Shown: piece by piece, positions 16,685 to 26,067 of the stretch
Layout of the letters: each line of letters opens with the position of its first letter
Position numbering within the stretch: the first letter of the stretch is position 1
DNA from: Bacteroidaceae bacterium
GTDB taxonomy: Bacteria > Bacteroidota > Bacteroidia > Bacteroidales > Bacteroidaceae
NCBI GenBank assembly: GCA_017442185.1
Contig: JAFSAT010000031.1
Location: 1 to 64,000, forward strand
DNA length: 64,000 nt
Direction: 5' to 3'
Program-made: the position numbers and the translations under genes
The notes under the pieces: generated by a model
Database searches by the model: none
The model's input: the letters and a program-made list of their open reading frames with translations, nothing else
Told to the model about the DNA's origin: nothing

Positions 16685-18930
16685 TTTGCTTGTGCTTTAA
16701 GGTTGAATTTGAGGTTTCTCTTATTCAGCAGCTCTTCGTGGCTGATGCGATATTTCCTGAGTGGTGCTCCTCCCAATGTCATATTTTGGATGTAATGAGA
16801 GTCGGCTGTGGGGCGAACTGCTTCGATGGTGACTGTGCCGCCCTTTGTGTCTATCTCGATACGGTCGAATGTGGGAGTAGTCAATGTGTAGTATGGTTCC
16901 GATGGGGTGTCGGGGTATAGCCCCATCATCGAGAATACCGCCCAAGCCGACATTGTTCCCGTGTCGTCGTTGCCGGGAATGCCGTCGGGAGTGGCTTTGA
17001 AGTGCTTGTCGAGCAGGCGCTTCACCTGTTGCTGGGTGCGCCACTCTTCGCCTTTGAAGCGGCTGAACAGATAGGGGTATACAATATCGGGTTCGTTTGC
17101 CGGGTCGTAGTGGTCTTCGTCAAATACATATTGCAGGCTTTTTATATATGCTTTTTTACCGCCCATCAGCTTTGTAAGTCCTTCTACATCGTGCGGTACT
17201 GCAAATGTGTAGCTCCATGCAGAGCCTTCGTGGAAGCCGGGAATGTTTTCAAAGTTTTTGCCCACTGTGGCGTCAAAATCTTCAAGGAATTTTCCCTCTT
17301 GGGTGATAGGACGCAATGTTCCATATTTTTTGCAGAAGTAGTTACGATAATTTTGTGAGCGTTTGAGGAATTTTTTTGCATCTTTTTCGTATCCCAATGA
17401 GTCGGCAAGTTGTGATATTGCATAGTCGGCAAGGCAATATTCGAGTGTGTGTGATACGGAATTGTCGCCCGAGAGGTCGCCTGCAAAATATCCCAATGGG
17501 ATATATCCTTTTTGGATGTATGGGTCGATGTCGGGGCGTATAGGATTTTTGTCGCCGGGGGTGGTGGCCGACTTTATCATACCTTCGTAGGCTGCCTCCA
17601 CGTCAAAGTCGCGCAATCCTTTTACATAGCTGTCGGCTATTACTATGGCGGCCGGGTCGCCTTCCATTGTGTATGTTTCGCGTCCGAACAGTTCCCAGCG
17701 TGGTAACCATCCCCACTCTTTATACATATCTACCATGGAGCGCAGCATATCTGTCTGACGCTCGGGATATACAAGTGTGAGCAGCTGGTGCAGGTTGCGA
17801 TAGGTGTCCCAAAGTGAGAATATGGTGTATCGTGTGTAGTCGGCTTTTGCGGTAAGGCCGCTTTCCATTTTGGGGTACTCTCCATTGTAGTCGCTTATTA
17901 CGTTGGGGTGTATCAGTGCATGATAGAGGGCTGTGTAGAAGATGGTCTTTTGCTCATCGGTGCCGCCTGTCACACGTATGCGGCCAAGGTCGTCGTTCCA
18001 TTGTTTGTGCGAGAGGGTTTTAAGCTCGTCGAACGATAGGAACTGTTGCTCTTTGTATAGATTCTCTCGGGCATTTTCTATCGAAACGAATGATACGCCC
18101 ATGCGCACAGTCACTTGGTCGCCCTCTTTCAGATTGTCGTAGCTGAACCAAAAGCCAATATCGTCGCCCGATATTTCGCGGTTGTAGTTTGTGTAGAGCT
18201 TGTACTCTCCGTCGTCAACGGTCCATTCTGCTTCTACTCCCGTCATTGTGGGTTGTTTTTTCCAATAGCCGCTCTTTGTGGGGGCACGGTCTACGCACAT
18301 GACAAAGTAGACGGGGAAAACTGCGCCGGGATTGTAACAGAATGTTCCCATCAGTTTTACGCCCTCAATTTCGAGCGCATTGGCGCGACGCACCATTGCG
18401 CCGATCTCGTTTGTGAGTCCTTCGCCCAGATTGAGCAGTATGTTGCCTTTGCCTGCCGGGAATGTGAAGCGCTCACAGGAGCTGCGCAGCGTTGTTGTCA
18501 CTTCGGTCTTTATTCCATATTTTGTCAGTCGGTTGCTGTAATAGCCGGGTGTTGCTGTTTCGTCGGTATATTCCGAGCCGTAGTTGTGGTAGTCGACGTC
18601 CAATTCTCCGGTTGTAGGCATTACAAGAAGCGATGAGCCTTCGGGGCATCCTACACCGCTAAGCGCAACATGTGCATATCCTGTGAAGTATTTGTTGGTG
18701 TATTCGTAGGGGGCCGACCACCAACGTGCATCTTTGTCTTGTACGTTAAGGTCTGAACCCATTACGTTGAACGGTACAGCCGACATCATGCCGCCCGGGC
18801 GTACTGCTCCCGGGTTTGTGGTGCCATAGTTGGTTGTTCCTATGAACGGGTCTACCCAATCTGCCGGTTCTTGCGCTTGTGTGGAGAGTGCAAGAGAGAG
18901 CATTGTTATTGCAAGAAAATGTTTCTTCAT
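16681..18930 (-). CDS. GH92 alpha-mannosidase, secreted (copy 2)
   Basis: A 749-aa GH92 enzyme with signal peptide (FLAITMLSLALSTQAQ) and no lipobox, so probably periplasmic. The fold start is WVDPFIGTTNYG. Catalytic-region motifs diverge from its neighbour: EGSAWSYTFAVPHDV near residue 568, DPANEPDIVYPYLF in place of the GNEPSHH segment, and GIPGNDDTGTMSAW near 655. The pair therefore probably cleaves different mannoside linkages (for example alpha-1,2 versus alpha-1,3 or alpha-1,4), an inference from subsite residues. It lies 22 bases after the ROK gene and overlaps the next GH92 by 4. Confidence 0.9.
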   Translation of the reverse strand: MKKHFLAITMLSLALSTQAQEPADWVDPFIGTTNYGTTNPGAVRPGGMMSAVPFNVMGSDLNVQDKDARWWSAPYEYTNKYFTGYAHVALSGVGCPEGSSLLVMPTTGELDVDYHNYGSEYTDETATPGYYSNRLTKYGIKTEVTTTLRSSCERFTFPAGKGNILLNLGEGLTNEIGAMVRRANALEIEGVKLMGTFCYNPGAVFPVYFVMCVDRAPTKSGYWKKQPTMTGVEAEWTVDDGEYKLYTNYNREISGDDIGFWFSYDNLKEGDQVTVRMGVSFVSIENARENLYKEQQFLSFDELKTLSHKQWNDDLGRIRVTGGTDEQKTIFYTALYHALIHPNVISDYNGEYPKMESGLTAKADYTRYTIFSLWDTYRNLHQLLTLVYPERQTDMLRSMVDMYKEWGWLPRWELFGRETYTMEGDPAAIVIADSYVKGLRDFDVEAAYEGMIKSATTPGDKNPIRPDIDPYIQKGYIPLGYFAGDLSGDNSVSHTLEYCLADYAISQLADSLGYEKDAKKFLKRSQNYRNYFCKKYGTLRPITQEGKFLEDFDATVGKNFENIPGFHEGSAWSYTFAVPHDVEGLTKLMGGKKAYIKSLQYVFDEDHYDPANEPDIVYPYLFSRFKGEEWRTQQQVKRLLDKHFKATPDGIPGNDDTGTMSAWAVFSMMGLYPDTPSEPYYTLTTPTFDRIEIDTKGGTVTIEAVRPTADSHYIQNMTLGGAPLRKYRISHEELLNKRNLKFNLKAQAK

Positions 18931-18952
18931 TATCGTGTGATGTGTAGGTTGG

Positions 18953-20050
18953 TTATTTGTCTAACTCGCTAAGGGCAAATGAGTATGCTCCCATGCAGAT
19001 TGCTTGGCTGGCTCCCATTCGTGATATTGCTATTCCCACTCTTTTCTGTGTGTCATATTCTACGGTGCGTTCCGAGCCGTATACTTTCACGGTGCTTACT
19101 TCGCCTTTTGCAAAGAGGGCAAACTCTTCGGCATTGTCAAGGTCGTATACTTTCATTTGCACAAGGTTCACTTCGTCTCCGCCTAATGTGTGCAGCTTGG
19201 AGCGCATCTCATTGAGCAGTGCCAGCATTATCCAGCGGCTTGCCGCCGTTACTCCGCCTCCAAGCACCACAAGACCGTCGGTGAGTGTCACTGCTGTTGC
19301 TATTGCCGCACCGGCTGTGCGTCCCATGGTAGCAAAGGCTTCTTTGGCTGCTTCTACGTTGCCGGGACGTATGCCGTCGGCTATTTCGCAGATGTCTCGC
19401 GGAGTGAGATTGTGCTCTTTGTCTCCCGATTTTTCGCCATAGACACGTTGAACGGCGCGTATTGAGACACCCTCTTCAACTATAATACCGGGCATTGTGC
19501 TGTGGGGCAGACAGAATGTCTCTACGCACGAATTATCGCCTCTGTTCAGTCGGCCGTCTATTACCACGCCTACTCCGAATCCGGTGCCGAATGTGTAACC
19601 TATCAGATTTTTGTATTGCTTGTTGGAGCCTAATTCTCTTAGGCGTGCGTTAACCTCGGGCAGCACTCCTCCCAACGCCTCTCCGTAGGCAAACAGGTCG
19701 CCGTCGTTGTTTATGAATACGGGGATTCCGAATTTATCTTCGAGGAAGGGGCCAAGGGCGACACCGTCGCGGAACGAGGGGAAGTTGGGCAGATAGCCGC
19801 CTATTATGCCGCGTGGGTAGTCGGCAGGCCCGGGAAATGCAAAACTTATTGCCACGGGTTTCTCATCGAGCTGTGATATTACTTGCTCAAAGCCTGATAC
19901 TATTGTTGCCAGACATTTGTCGAGGTCGTGGGCATTTGATGGCAGTGAAATGGGGTCTATAATAAATTTACCGGCCTTCATTGCGCTGAATACGAGGTTG
20001 GTACCTCCTGCATCGAGGGTTATAACGATGCGTTTGTCGTTGCTATACAT
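18953..20050 (-). CDS. ROK-family kinase without the canonical zinc motif
   Basis: A 365-aa ROK protein. The phosphate-binding motif ITLDAGGTNLVFSAM lies near residues 10-24, the catalytic region is PVFINNDGDLFAYGEALGG, and GTGFGVGVVIDGRL and VVLGGGVTAAS follow. Where most ROK kinases have CxCGxxGCxE it has SCVETFCLPHSTMPG, so zinc binding is altered or absent. There is no N-terminal DNA-binding domain. Between a GH5 and two GH92 genes it is best read as a kinase for a sugar the operon releases (mannose, GlcNAc or a disaccharide). The substrate is unknown. Confidence 0.8.
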   Translation of the reverse strand: MYSNDKRIVITLDAGGTNLVFSAMKAGKFIIDPISLPSNAHDLDKCLATIVSGFEQVISQLDEKPVAISFAFPGPADYPRGIIGGYLPNFPSFRDGVALGPFLEDKFGIPVFINNDGDLFAYGEALGGVLPEVNARLRELGSNKQYKNLIGYTFGTGFGVGVVIDGRLNRGDNSCVETFCLPHSTMPGIIVEEGVSIRAVQRVYGEKSGDKEHNLTPRDICEIADGIRPGNVEAAKEAFATMGRTAGAAIATAVTLTDGLVVLGGGVTAASRWIMLALLNEMRSKLHTLGGDEVNLVQMKVYDLDNAEEFALFAKGEVSTVKVYGSERTVEYDTQKRVGIAISRMGASQAICMGAYSFALSELDK

Positions 20051-20075
20051 ATATCTTTATGTTATGTTTTTGTTG

Positions 20076-21392
20076 TTATTTTGAAATCTCTGCGGTGCTC
20101 TCTTTTATGAGGGCTATTGTAGTGCTGTCGCAGTCGAATACCGAATACCAGCCTTGAGGCTCGTGCGGAGGGTCGCACAGAAAATCATCGCCTGCGCTCC
20201 ACACCTCGGCTGCGGGGCGACCGGCGCCTCCCCATCCCCAGAAGTTGCATCCTGCTATCACATTCTTGTCGGCTGCACTCTTTTTCACATGGTCGAAAAT
20301 GTAGCTGTAAAATTTGTCGCGTGTCTGAACATCGGCATCAAGGCTGTAACTGTTACCTCGGCGGCTGAATCCGAATTCTTCTATTACCATGGGTTTGTTC
20401 ATGCGCTTGCTCATGGCCACGTGCAGGTCGATGTATTTGCCGCTTCTTTCGCATGCGTTCACAATGCCGCTGTCGGGAGCTGTGCGTGGAGCCCATCCCC
20501 AATTTACAGGCCATATATGCACTGTCAGATAGTCGATGTCGGGGTTGCTGTGAATCTGTTCGCACAGTTGCTCGTCCACTTCGCAGCCATAGAGACCCTC
20601 GCTTCCTGTCGATACAAGATGGTTGCCGTCAATCTCTTTTATTATTTTTGCTGTTTTTGCTATCCATTCGGCAAACAGCTCTTTGTTCTCCTTGCCAAAG
20701 GGGCGGGGCTCGTTGCATATTTGCCACGACATTATGGCCGGCTCGTCCTTGTAGTCGCGTCCGGTGATGCTGTTCTTGCGCGAAACTATTTTACGCACAT
20801 GGTTATAGTACATCTCTTTTGCGCTGTCGCATCTTACAAAGTCGGCGCTGTATTTTACATAGTCGTTGTAACCTTCGCCCGATGCGTTGGGTGAGTCGCC
20901 ATAGCCGCACTCTCTAAGGTAGAAGCCGAATCCTCCGCTCCAATCCCATGAATTGGTCAGATAGAGCACTGCCGACATTCCGCGTTTTTCAAGCTCGGCA
21001 AGTGTGTAGTCAAGGCCGATGAGCAGAGTGTCGTTAAGTTCTCCGGGACGGGGTTGCAGATAGGGTTGCACGCTGTTTGCATTGGCGCTGCCGGCCTCGG
21101 CTCCGACAAGAATACGTAAATTCTCAACGCCTATGCTCTTTAGTGCGTCAAGCTCCTTGTGCAGGCGTTCGCGATTGCCTGCTGAACCCGTTGATGCAAG
21201 TATGGGGGCGCTCCAAAAGTTGGTGCCGATAAAATAGTAGGGCTTGCCGTCGCGCACAATGTGTGTGCCGTCTACTGTTATAAACTTGCTATGCTGCGGT
21301 TGTTGCGCAGGTTTTCCGGTGCATGATGCAAATAGCATTGTAAATAGTGCTATTGCACTGATAGATAAAAATTTAGCTTTAATTGTATACAT
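20076..21392 (-). CDS. GH5-family beta-mannanase/mannosidase-like lipoprotein
   Basis: A 438-aa (beta/alpha)8 glycosidase with a lipobox at Cys24 (TMLFASCTGK). Motifs fit clan A family 5: YFIGTNFWSAPIL, the acid/base in WQICNEPR near residue 226, a conserved LTVHIWPVNWGW, and the nucleophile in VIEEFGFSRRG near 337. The sequence style resembles mannan-active GH5 enzymes. With GH92 enzymes it might cut beta-mannan, or the core beta-mannosyl linkage of N-glycans. First gene of a four-gene operon (GH5, ROK, GH92, GH92). The subfamily cannot be fixed without alignment. Confidence 0.82.
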   Translation of the reverse strand: MYTIKAKFLSISAIALFTMLFASCTGKPAQQPQHSKFITVDGTHIVRDGKPYYFIGTNFWSAPILASTGSAGNRERLHKELDALKSIGVENLRILVGAEAGSANANSVQPYLQPRPGELNDTLLIGLDYTLAELEKRGMSAVLYLTNSWDWSGGFGFYLRECGYGDSPNASGEGYNDYVKYSADFVRCDSAKEMYYNHVRKIVSRKNSITGRDYKDEPAIMSWQICNEPRPFGKENKELFAEWIAKTAKIIKEIDGNHLVSTGSEGLYGCEVDEQLCEQIHSNPDIDYLTVHIWPVNWGWAPRTAPDSGIVNACERSGKYIDLHVAMSKRMNKPMVIEEFGFSRRGNSYSLDADVQTRDKFYSYIFDHVKKSAADKNVIAGCNFWGWGGAGRPAAEVWSAGDDFLCDPPHEPQGWYSVFDCDSTTIALIKESTAEISK

Positions 21393-21421
21393 GTTGTTAA
21401 AGTTTAAATTCGATTATTTTG

Positions 21422-21429
21422 CGAATATA
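21422..21429 (-). promoter_or_regulatory. possible -7 box TATATTCG of the mannoside operon
   Basis: On the minus strand 21429-21422 reads TATATTCG, one base from TAnnTTTG, 30 bases upstream of the GH5 start. No -33 match is seen. The same octamer occurs upstream of the FKBP gene at 56932-56939. Confidence 0.3.
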
Positions 21430-21566
21430 AGAAACTGTTTTGGTTTTTTTGGTAAATTATTCTCTTTTTTTCCTTTATGATTATAGAGCTTGTTCATTTT
21501 TTAAGGATATGGATGTTAAATAATGACAAAAAATATTCTCTTTCCATTAACCTATAATAAAAATAT

Positions 21567-21597
21567 TTTAATAAATCAAAAGGGTTTCTTACCTTTG
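21567..21597 (+). promoter_or_regulatory. promoter of the etfBA-acyl-CoA dehydrogenase operon
   Basis: -7 TACCTTTG at 21590-21597 with a TTTA at -33 (21567-21570) and 19-base spacing. It places the transcript start near 21604 and leaves about 77 bases of leader to ATG 21681. Confidence 0.6.
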
Positions 21598-21680
21598 CGG
21601 TGTAATATGGCGGAGTGTGCGAATGTCTGTTTTTTGTTTTGAACAGATTCAATCTCTCAGTCCTGATAATTTGTATAAAT

Positions 21681-22553
21681 ATGAAATTGAATATCATTGT
21701 ATTGGCAAAGCAGGTGCCGGACACTCGTAACGTTGGCGGGCAGGCAATGAATGACGACGGAACCATTAATCGTTCGGCGCTCCCGGCGATTTTTAACCCC
21801 GAGGACTTGAACGCATTGGAGCAGGCGTTGCTCTTGAAAGAGACTAATCCGGGGAGCCGCGTAACCCTGCTCACAATGGGGCCTCATCGTGCAGCCGACA
21901 TTTTGCGCGAGGGCTTGTATCGTGGCGCCGACGAGGGTATACTCCTCACCGACAGGGCATTTGCCGGAGCCGACACTTTGGCAACCTCTTATGCCCTTGC
22001 TTCGGCTATTAAAAAAATTGGTTCCTACGATGTTATATTGTGCGGTCGTCAGGCTATTGATGGCGATACGGCGCAAGTGGGGCCGCAGGTGGCTCAACAG
22101 CTTGGATTGCCGCAGGTGACATATACACGTCGTATAATATCGCTTAACGAAGGCATGGTCACAGTGGAACGTTCAATAGAGAATGGAGTGGAGATTGTGG
22201 AAACTTCGTTGCCGGTGTTGCTCACTGTCGATGGCACAGCGGCACAATGCCGTCCGGCAAATGCCTATCGTCTGTTGCGTTTCCATCGCGCAGCCATTCC
22301 CACCGAGCAGGCAGCCGAAGGATTCCGCTATTCAAAGCAGATTGTGGCCGATGAGGCTCTTGCACTTAAAGAGTGGAATCTTGTGCATATAAACGGCGAT
22401 GCAGCCCGTTGCGGTCTTGCAGGTTCGCCCACAAAAGTGCGCAAGGTTGATAATGTAATCTTCAAAGCAAAAGAGAGTAAAAGATACAGCGCCGGTGACG
22501 AGGATATAAAAGCGCTCGTCGGTGAGCTGTTGGCTAATCACACAATAGGATAA
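21681..22553 (+). CDS. etfB: electron transfer flavoprotein beta subunit
   Basis: A 290-aa ETF small subunit. It starts MKLNIIVLAKQVPDTRN, with the conserved adenine-nucleotide-binding stretch DVILCGRQAIDGDTAQVGPQ and GTAAQCRPANAYR near the recognition loop. ATG 21681 is chosen because conserved sequence begins there and the promoter lies just upstream; the in-frame extension to 21615 is not conserved-looking. It is followed six bases later by etfA and then an acyl-CoA dehydrogenase. The heterodimer would carry electrons from that dehydrogenase to a quinone or other acceptor. Confidence 0.92.
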   Translation: MKLNIIVLAKQVPDTRNVGGQAMNDDGTINRSALPAIFNPEDLNALEQALLLKETNPGSRVTLLTMGPHRAADILREGLYRGADEGILLTDRAFAGADTLATSYALASAIKKIGSYDVILCGRQAIDGDTAQVGPQVAQQLGLPQVTYTRRIISLNEGMVTVERSIENGVEIVETSLPVLLTVDGTAAQCRPANAYRLLRFHRAAIPTEQAAEGFRYSKQIVADEALALKEWNLVHINGDAARCGLAGSPTKVRKVDNVIFKAKESKRYSAGDEDIKALVGELLANHTIG

Positions 22554-22558
22554 GAATC

Positions 22559-23578
22559 ATGAACAGTATATTGGTATATTGCGAACTTGACGGCACACGT
22601 GTTGCCGAGGTCAGCCTCGAACTTTTGAGCAAAGGGCGTCGGCTTGCCGATGCCTTGAACGTACAGCTCGAGGCTGTTGCATTAGGTGCCGACCTCTCGA
22701 CCCTGCCGGCACAGGTATATCCCTACGGTGCCGACACTCTGCACCTCTTTGAAGATGAACGCTTAAGCCCATATACCACACTGCCGCATACATCGGTGTT
22801 GTGCAGGCTTATAGAAGAGGAAAAACCACAGATATTTCTGTTGGGTGCAACCGTCATAGGGCGAGACCTTGCCCCCCGTATCTCCTCGGCATTGCATTGC
22901 GGACTGACAGCCGATTGCACAGCGCTCGAATTGGGCGACTACGAAGATAAAAAGAGCGGTGTGAAGATAGAAAACCTTCTCTACTCTATACGTCCGGCCT
23001 TTGGCGGAAACATCGTGGCAACAATAGTGAACCCTTATCATCGTCCGCAGATGGCAACCGTGCGCGAGGGGGTTATGCCATTGCAACGTGTACGTCCCGA
23101 CGGCTGCGACGGTAACACAGTGCATCACAATGTTTCCGAATATGTGAGCGATGCAGATTTTATGGTGCGCATAATAGAGCGTCATGTGAAGCCACAAGAT
23201 AATAATCTTAAAAATGCTCCCATAGTGGTGGCAGGAGGCTATGGAATGGGCAGCAAAGAGAACTTCGACACCCTCTATACCCTTGCCCATCTGTTGCATG
23301 GCGAGGTAGGTGCCACACGTGCCGCCATAGATGCAGGCTTCACCACGCACGACAGGCAGATAGGACAGACAGGTCTGACCGTACGTCCTAAGGTATATAT
23401 CGCATGCGGAATATCCGGACAGGTACAGCACATATCAGGTATGTCGGACAGCGGCATAATCATATCCGTAAACAGCGACCCCGATGCACCCATCAACGCC
23501 ATAGCCGACTATGTGATAACAGGCAAGGTAGAAGAGGTGATTCCCAAACTAATAACCCACTATCAGCAAAAATCATGA
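22559..23578 (+). CDS. etfA: electron transfer flavoprotein alpha subunit
   Basis: A 339-aa ETF large subunit. The N-terminal nucleotide-binding-like domain is followed by the C-terminal FAD domain, with VVAGGYGMGSKENF, GATRAAIDAGF, RQIGQTGLTVRPKVYIACGISG and SDSGIIISVNSDPDAPI, the ETF-alpha signature region. The stop overlaps the start of the dehydrogenase gene (ATGA), implying translational coupling and a fixed stoichiometry. No bifurcating partner is adjacent beyond the dehydrogenase itself. Confidence 0.93.
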   Translation: MNSILVYCELDGTRVAEVSLELLSKGRRLADALNVQLEAVALGADLSTLPAQVYPYGADTLHLFEDERLSPYTTLPHTSVLCRLIEEEKPQIFLLGATVIGRDLAPRISSALHCGLTADCTALELGDYEDKKSGVKIENLLYSIRPAFGGNIVATIVNPYHRPQMATVREGVMPLQRVRPDGCDGNTVHHNVSEYVSDADFMVRIIERHVKPQDNNLKNAPIVVAGGYGMGSKENFDTLYTLAHLLHGEVGATRAAIDAGFTTHDRQIGQTGLTVRPKVYIACGISGQVQHISGMSDSGIIISVNSDPDAPINAIADYVITGKVEEVIPKLITHYQQKS

Positions 23579-25281
23579 ACTACTATACCGATAATAAGGT
23601 GCTCAAACACTATCTGAAGCACCCTTTGATGCAACGCATCGTAGCCATGCAAGAGGACAATTATAGTCAGGCAGAGCAATTCAACTACGCTCCGATGGAT
23701 TTTGAGGAGGCTGTGCTGGGCTACGAACAGGTGCTTAACCTCGTTGGAGAACTATGTGCCGAGGTTATCGCCCCCAACGCAAAAGAGATTGAAACAGAAG
23801 GCCCCCGCCTCGAAGACGGGCGCGTTATATATGCTCCGGCAACAGAACGCAACCTTGAACTTTTTCGCAAAGCCGGACTTATGGGAATATCCATGCCCCG
23901 TGAATATGGCGGTCTTAATTTCCCACGAACAGTGTTCATTCTGATAGAGGATATAGTTTGCCGTGCCGACGCAGCCTTTGGCAACCTTTGGGGTTTGCAA
24001 GATTGCGCCGAGACGATTCTGAATTTTGGAAGCGACGAGCAGCGCAACCGCTATCTTCCCCGAGTGTGCGCCGGAGAGACAATGTCGATGGATCTTACCG
24101 AGCCCGACGCAGGCAGCGACCTCCAGAGTGTGCGCCTGAAAGCTACGTTGGACAAAGAGACCGGGCAGTGGTATCTCGACGGTGTGAAGCGATTCATAAC
24201 CAACGGCGATTCCGATATTCACCTGGTGCTTGCACGCAGCGAAGAGGGCAGCGTCGATGGGCGCGGACTTTCACTCTTCATCGTCGACAAAAAATGTGGT
24301 GCAGTGCATACCCGCCGCATCGAAGATAAGATGGGTATACACGGCTCACCCACCTGCGAAATTGTATTTAATCATGCTCCGGCCGAATTGTGCGGCAGCC
24401 GTCGCATGGGACTGATAAAATATGTGATGGCACTGATGAACGGCGCCCGTCTGGGTATAGCCACACAGAGTGTTGGCTTGGCACAGGCGGCATACAACGA
24501 GGCTGTCGAATATGCTCGCAGCCGCAAGCAATTCGGAAAAACCATCATCAACTTCCCTGCTGTTTACGAAATGGTGGGTACAATGCAGTCGCGTCTTGAT
24601 GCAGCACGCAGCCTGCTCTACGAAACAGCCCGCAATGTCGACATGGAGGGGCAGTTCAACGACCTTGCCCGCCGCCGTCCGCTTACACCCGAAGAGCGTG
24701 CCGAGAGTAAACTTTTTGCAAAAAAAGCCGATGCCCTTACACCTATTATAAAAGGTATGGGCAGCGAGATTGCCAATCTCAATGCCTACGACTGCGTTCA
24801 AGTGCATGGCGGTTCGGGCTATATGCGCGACTATGTGTGTGAGCGCCTATATCGCGATGCACGCATCACCTCCATCTACGAAGGTACCACACAGCTGCAG
24901 GTGGTGGCAGCAATACGCTATGCCACAAGCGGTTTTTATGCACAGCTGCTCGATGAGTATCTCTCCGTAGATGTTCCCGAAACACTTGCCCCGCTGCGCA
25001 GCAGAATAGAAAACCTTGCCGAGCGTTACAAGAGTGCAGTGGAGCGTGTGCAGAGCTTCGACAACCAAGAGGCTCTCGATTTTATGGCACGACGCATATA
25101 CGAGATGGCAGCATACAGCCTTATGGCAACCTTGTTGCTGTGCGACGCATCGTCCGACGGAGAACTATTTGCATCGTCGCTTAGTCGCTTCGTGGCACTT
25201 GCCGAAGCTGTCGTTGCCGGTCATGCCGAGTATATAAGCAATTTTACGATAGAGCATTTATCAAATTATAGTAAACAGTGA
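23575..25281 (+). CDS. acyl-CoA dehydrogenase family protein
   Basis: A 568-aa flavoprotein, longer than the ~380-aa short-chain enzymes because of an N-terminal leader and a C-terminal helical extension. The acyl-CoA/FAD motifs MDLTEPDAGSDL, RRIEDKMGIHGSPTC and the catalytic-base motif YEGTTQLQ (Glu near 435) are intact. It starts at ATG 23575, overlapping the etfA stop. It should oxidise (or, with ETF, reduce) an acyl-CoA; chain length is unknown. The operon EtfB-EtfA-ACAD is the natural electron-transfer set. Confidence 0.9.
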   Translation: MNYYTDNKVLKHYLKHPLMQRIVAMQEDNYSQAEQFNYAPMDFEEAVLGYEQVLNLVGELCAEVIAPNAKEIETEGPRLEDGRVIYAPATERNLELFRKAGLMGISMPREYGGLNFPRTVFILIEDIVCRADAAFGNLWGLQDCAETILNFGSDEQRNRYLPRVCAGETMSMDLTEPDAGSDLQSVRLKATLDKETGQWYLDGVKRFITNGDSDIHLVLARSEEGSVDGRGLSLFIVDKKCGAVHTRRIEDKMGIHGSPTCEIVFNHAPAELCGSRRMGLIKYVMALMNGARLGIATQSVGLAQAAYNEAVEYARSRKQFGKTIINFPAVYEMVGTMQSRLDAARSLLYETARNVDMEGQFNDLARRRPLTPEERAESKLFAKKADALTPIIKGMGSEIANLNAYDCVQVHGGSGYMRDYVCERLYRDARITSIYEGTTQLQVVAAIRYATSGFYAQLLDEYLSVDVPETLAPLRSRIENLAERYKSAVERVQSFDNQEALDFMARRIYEMAAYSLMATLLLCDASSDGELFASSLSRFVALAEAVVAGHAEYISNFTIEHLSNYSKQ

Positions 25282-25322
25282 TACATATACAATAAACAAT
25301 TAATATAACGCATAATAACATT

Positions 25323-25916
25323 ATGGAAACAACAAATAAGTACATGCGTGTATCGTACACGCTTTATGCTCACCGCGACGGAGTGTGTGAGGAGTGGGAA
25401 AAGACAACCCGTGAACAACCCTTTGCGTTTCTCACAGGTGTGGGTTACACACTCGATGCCTTCGAGGAGCGTCTCAAGGATATGAAGAAGGGTGACACCT
25501 TCGATTTTACAATACCTTGCAACGAAGCCTATGGCGAACACTACGAAGAGCTTCTGCAAGATTTTGACCGCGAGGTGTTTACCATTGCAGGAAAATTCGA
25601 TGCCGTGCATATATACGAAGGCAATGTGGTGCAGATGATGCGCGAGGACGGTTCTCCCATACTCGGCACCGTCAAGGTGGTTACACCCAAGAAAGTGACA
25701 ATGGATTTTAACCATCCTCTTGCAGGCTGCGACTTGCAGTTCGTGGGTACGGTTGTAGAGAATCGTCCGGCAAAAGAGAGCGAACTGAAAAAATACTACG
25801 ACTCATTGCGCGAGCAACAAGGCGGATGCGGCTGTTGCAGCGGATGCAACGGCGGCAGTTGCGGCGATGGATGCAGCGACGGCAATTGCGGCGACGGCTG
25901 TGGTTGCGGACATTAA
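25323..25916 (+). CDS. slyD: SlyD-like FKBP-type peptidyl-prolyl isomerase with Cys/Gly-rich metal-binding tail
   Basis: A 197-aa cytoplasmic protein. The FKBP domain is split by an insert-in-flap (FGEHYEELLQDF-like segment), as in SlyD. The core motif MKKGDTFDFTIPCNEAYG and NHPLAGCDLQFVGTV are typical. The tail from about residue 160 is made almost only of Gly, Cys, Ser, Asp, Asn and His (GGCGCCSGCNGGSCGDG and more) and ends GCGH. In SlyD such tails bind nickel, copper or zinc. It follows the dehydrogenase by 41 bases, and whether it is co-transcribed is unclear. Chaperone plus metal storage is the likely role. Confidence 0.88.
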   Translation: METTNKYMRVSYTLYAHRDGVCEEWEKTTREQPFAFLTGVGYTLDAFEERLKDMKKGDTFDFTIPCNEAYGEHYEELLQDFDREVFTIAGKFDAVHIYEGNVVQMMREDGSPILGTVKVVTPKKVTMDFNHPLAGCDLQFVGTVVENRPAKESELKKYYDSLREQQGGCGCCSGCNGGSCGDGCSDGNCGDGCGCGH

Positions 25917-25954
25917 TGTGCATATATAATAGGAATAATATTAACCGTATAATA

Positions 25955-26064
25955 TAAGAAGCTGTTTAAATTTATATCGCTAATTTTTTATAAAGTAAAA
26001 ATGGCGAAACAAACAATACAGTTTCTCTTAAGAAAATATTTTTTAGAAATTTAAACAGCTTCTA
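25955..26064. repeat. TIR element copy B (110 bp)
   Basis: Terminal arms TAAGAAGCTGTTTAAATTT and AAATTTAAACAGCTTCTA are near-perfect inverted repeats. The interior (GAAACAAACAATACAGTTTC) is almost identical to copy D at 55316-55423. The right arm ends three bases before the aroC ATG. Confidence 0.85.
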
Positions 26065-26067
26065 AAT

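Noticed and set aside
22763..23431. Long minus-strand open frame inside etfA
   Set aside because: Antisense to a clear ETF alpha gene; composition is a shadow of its codons.
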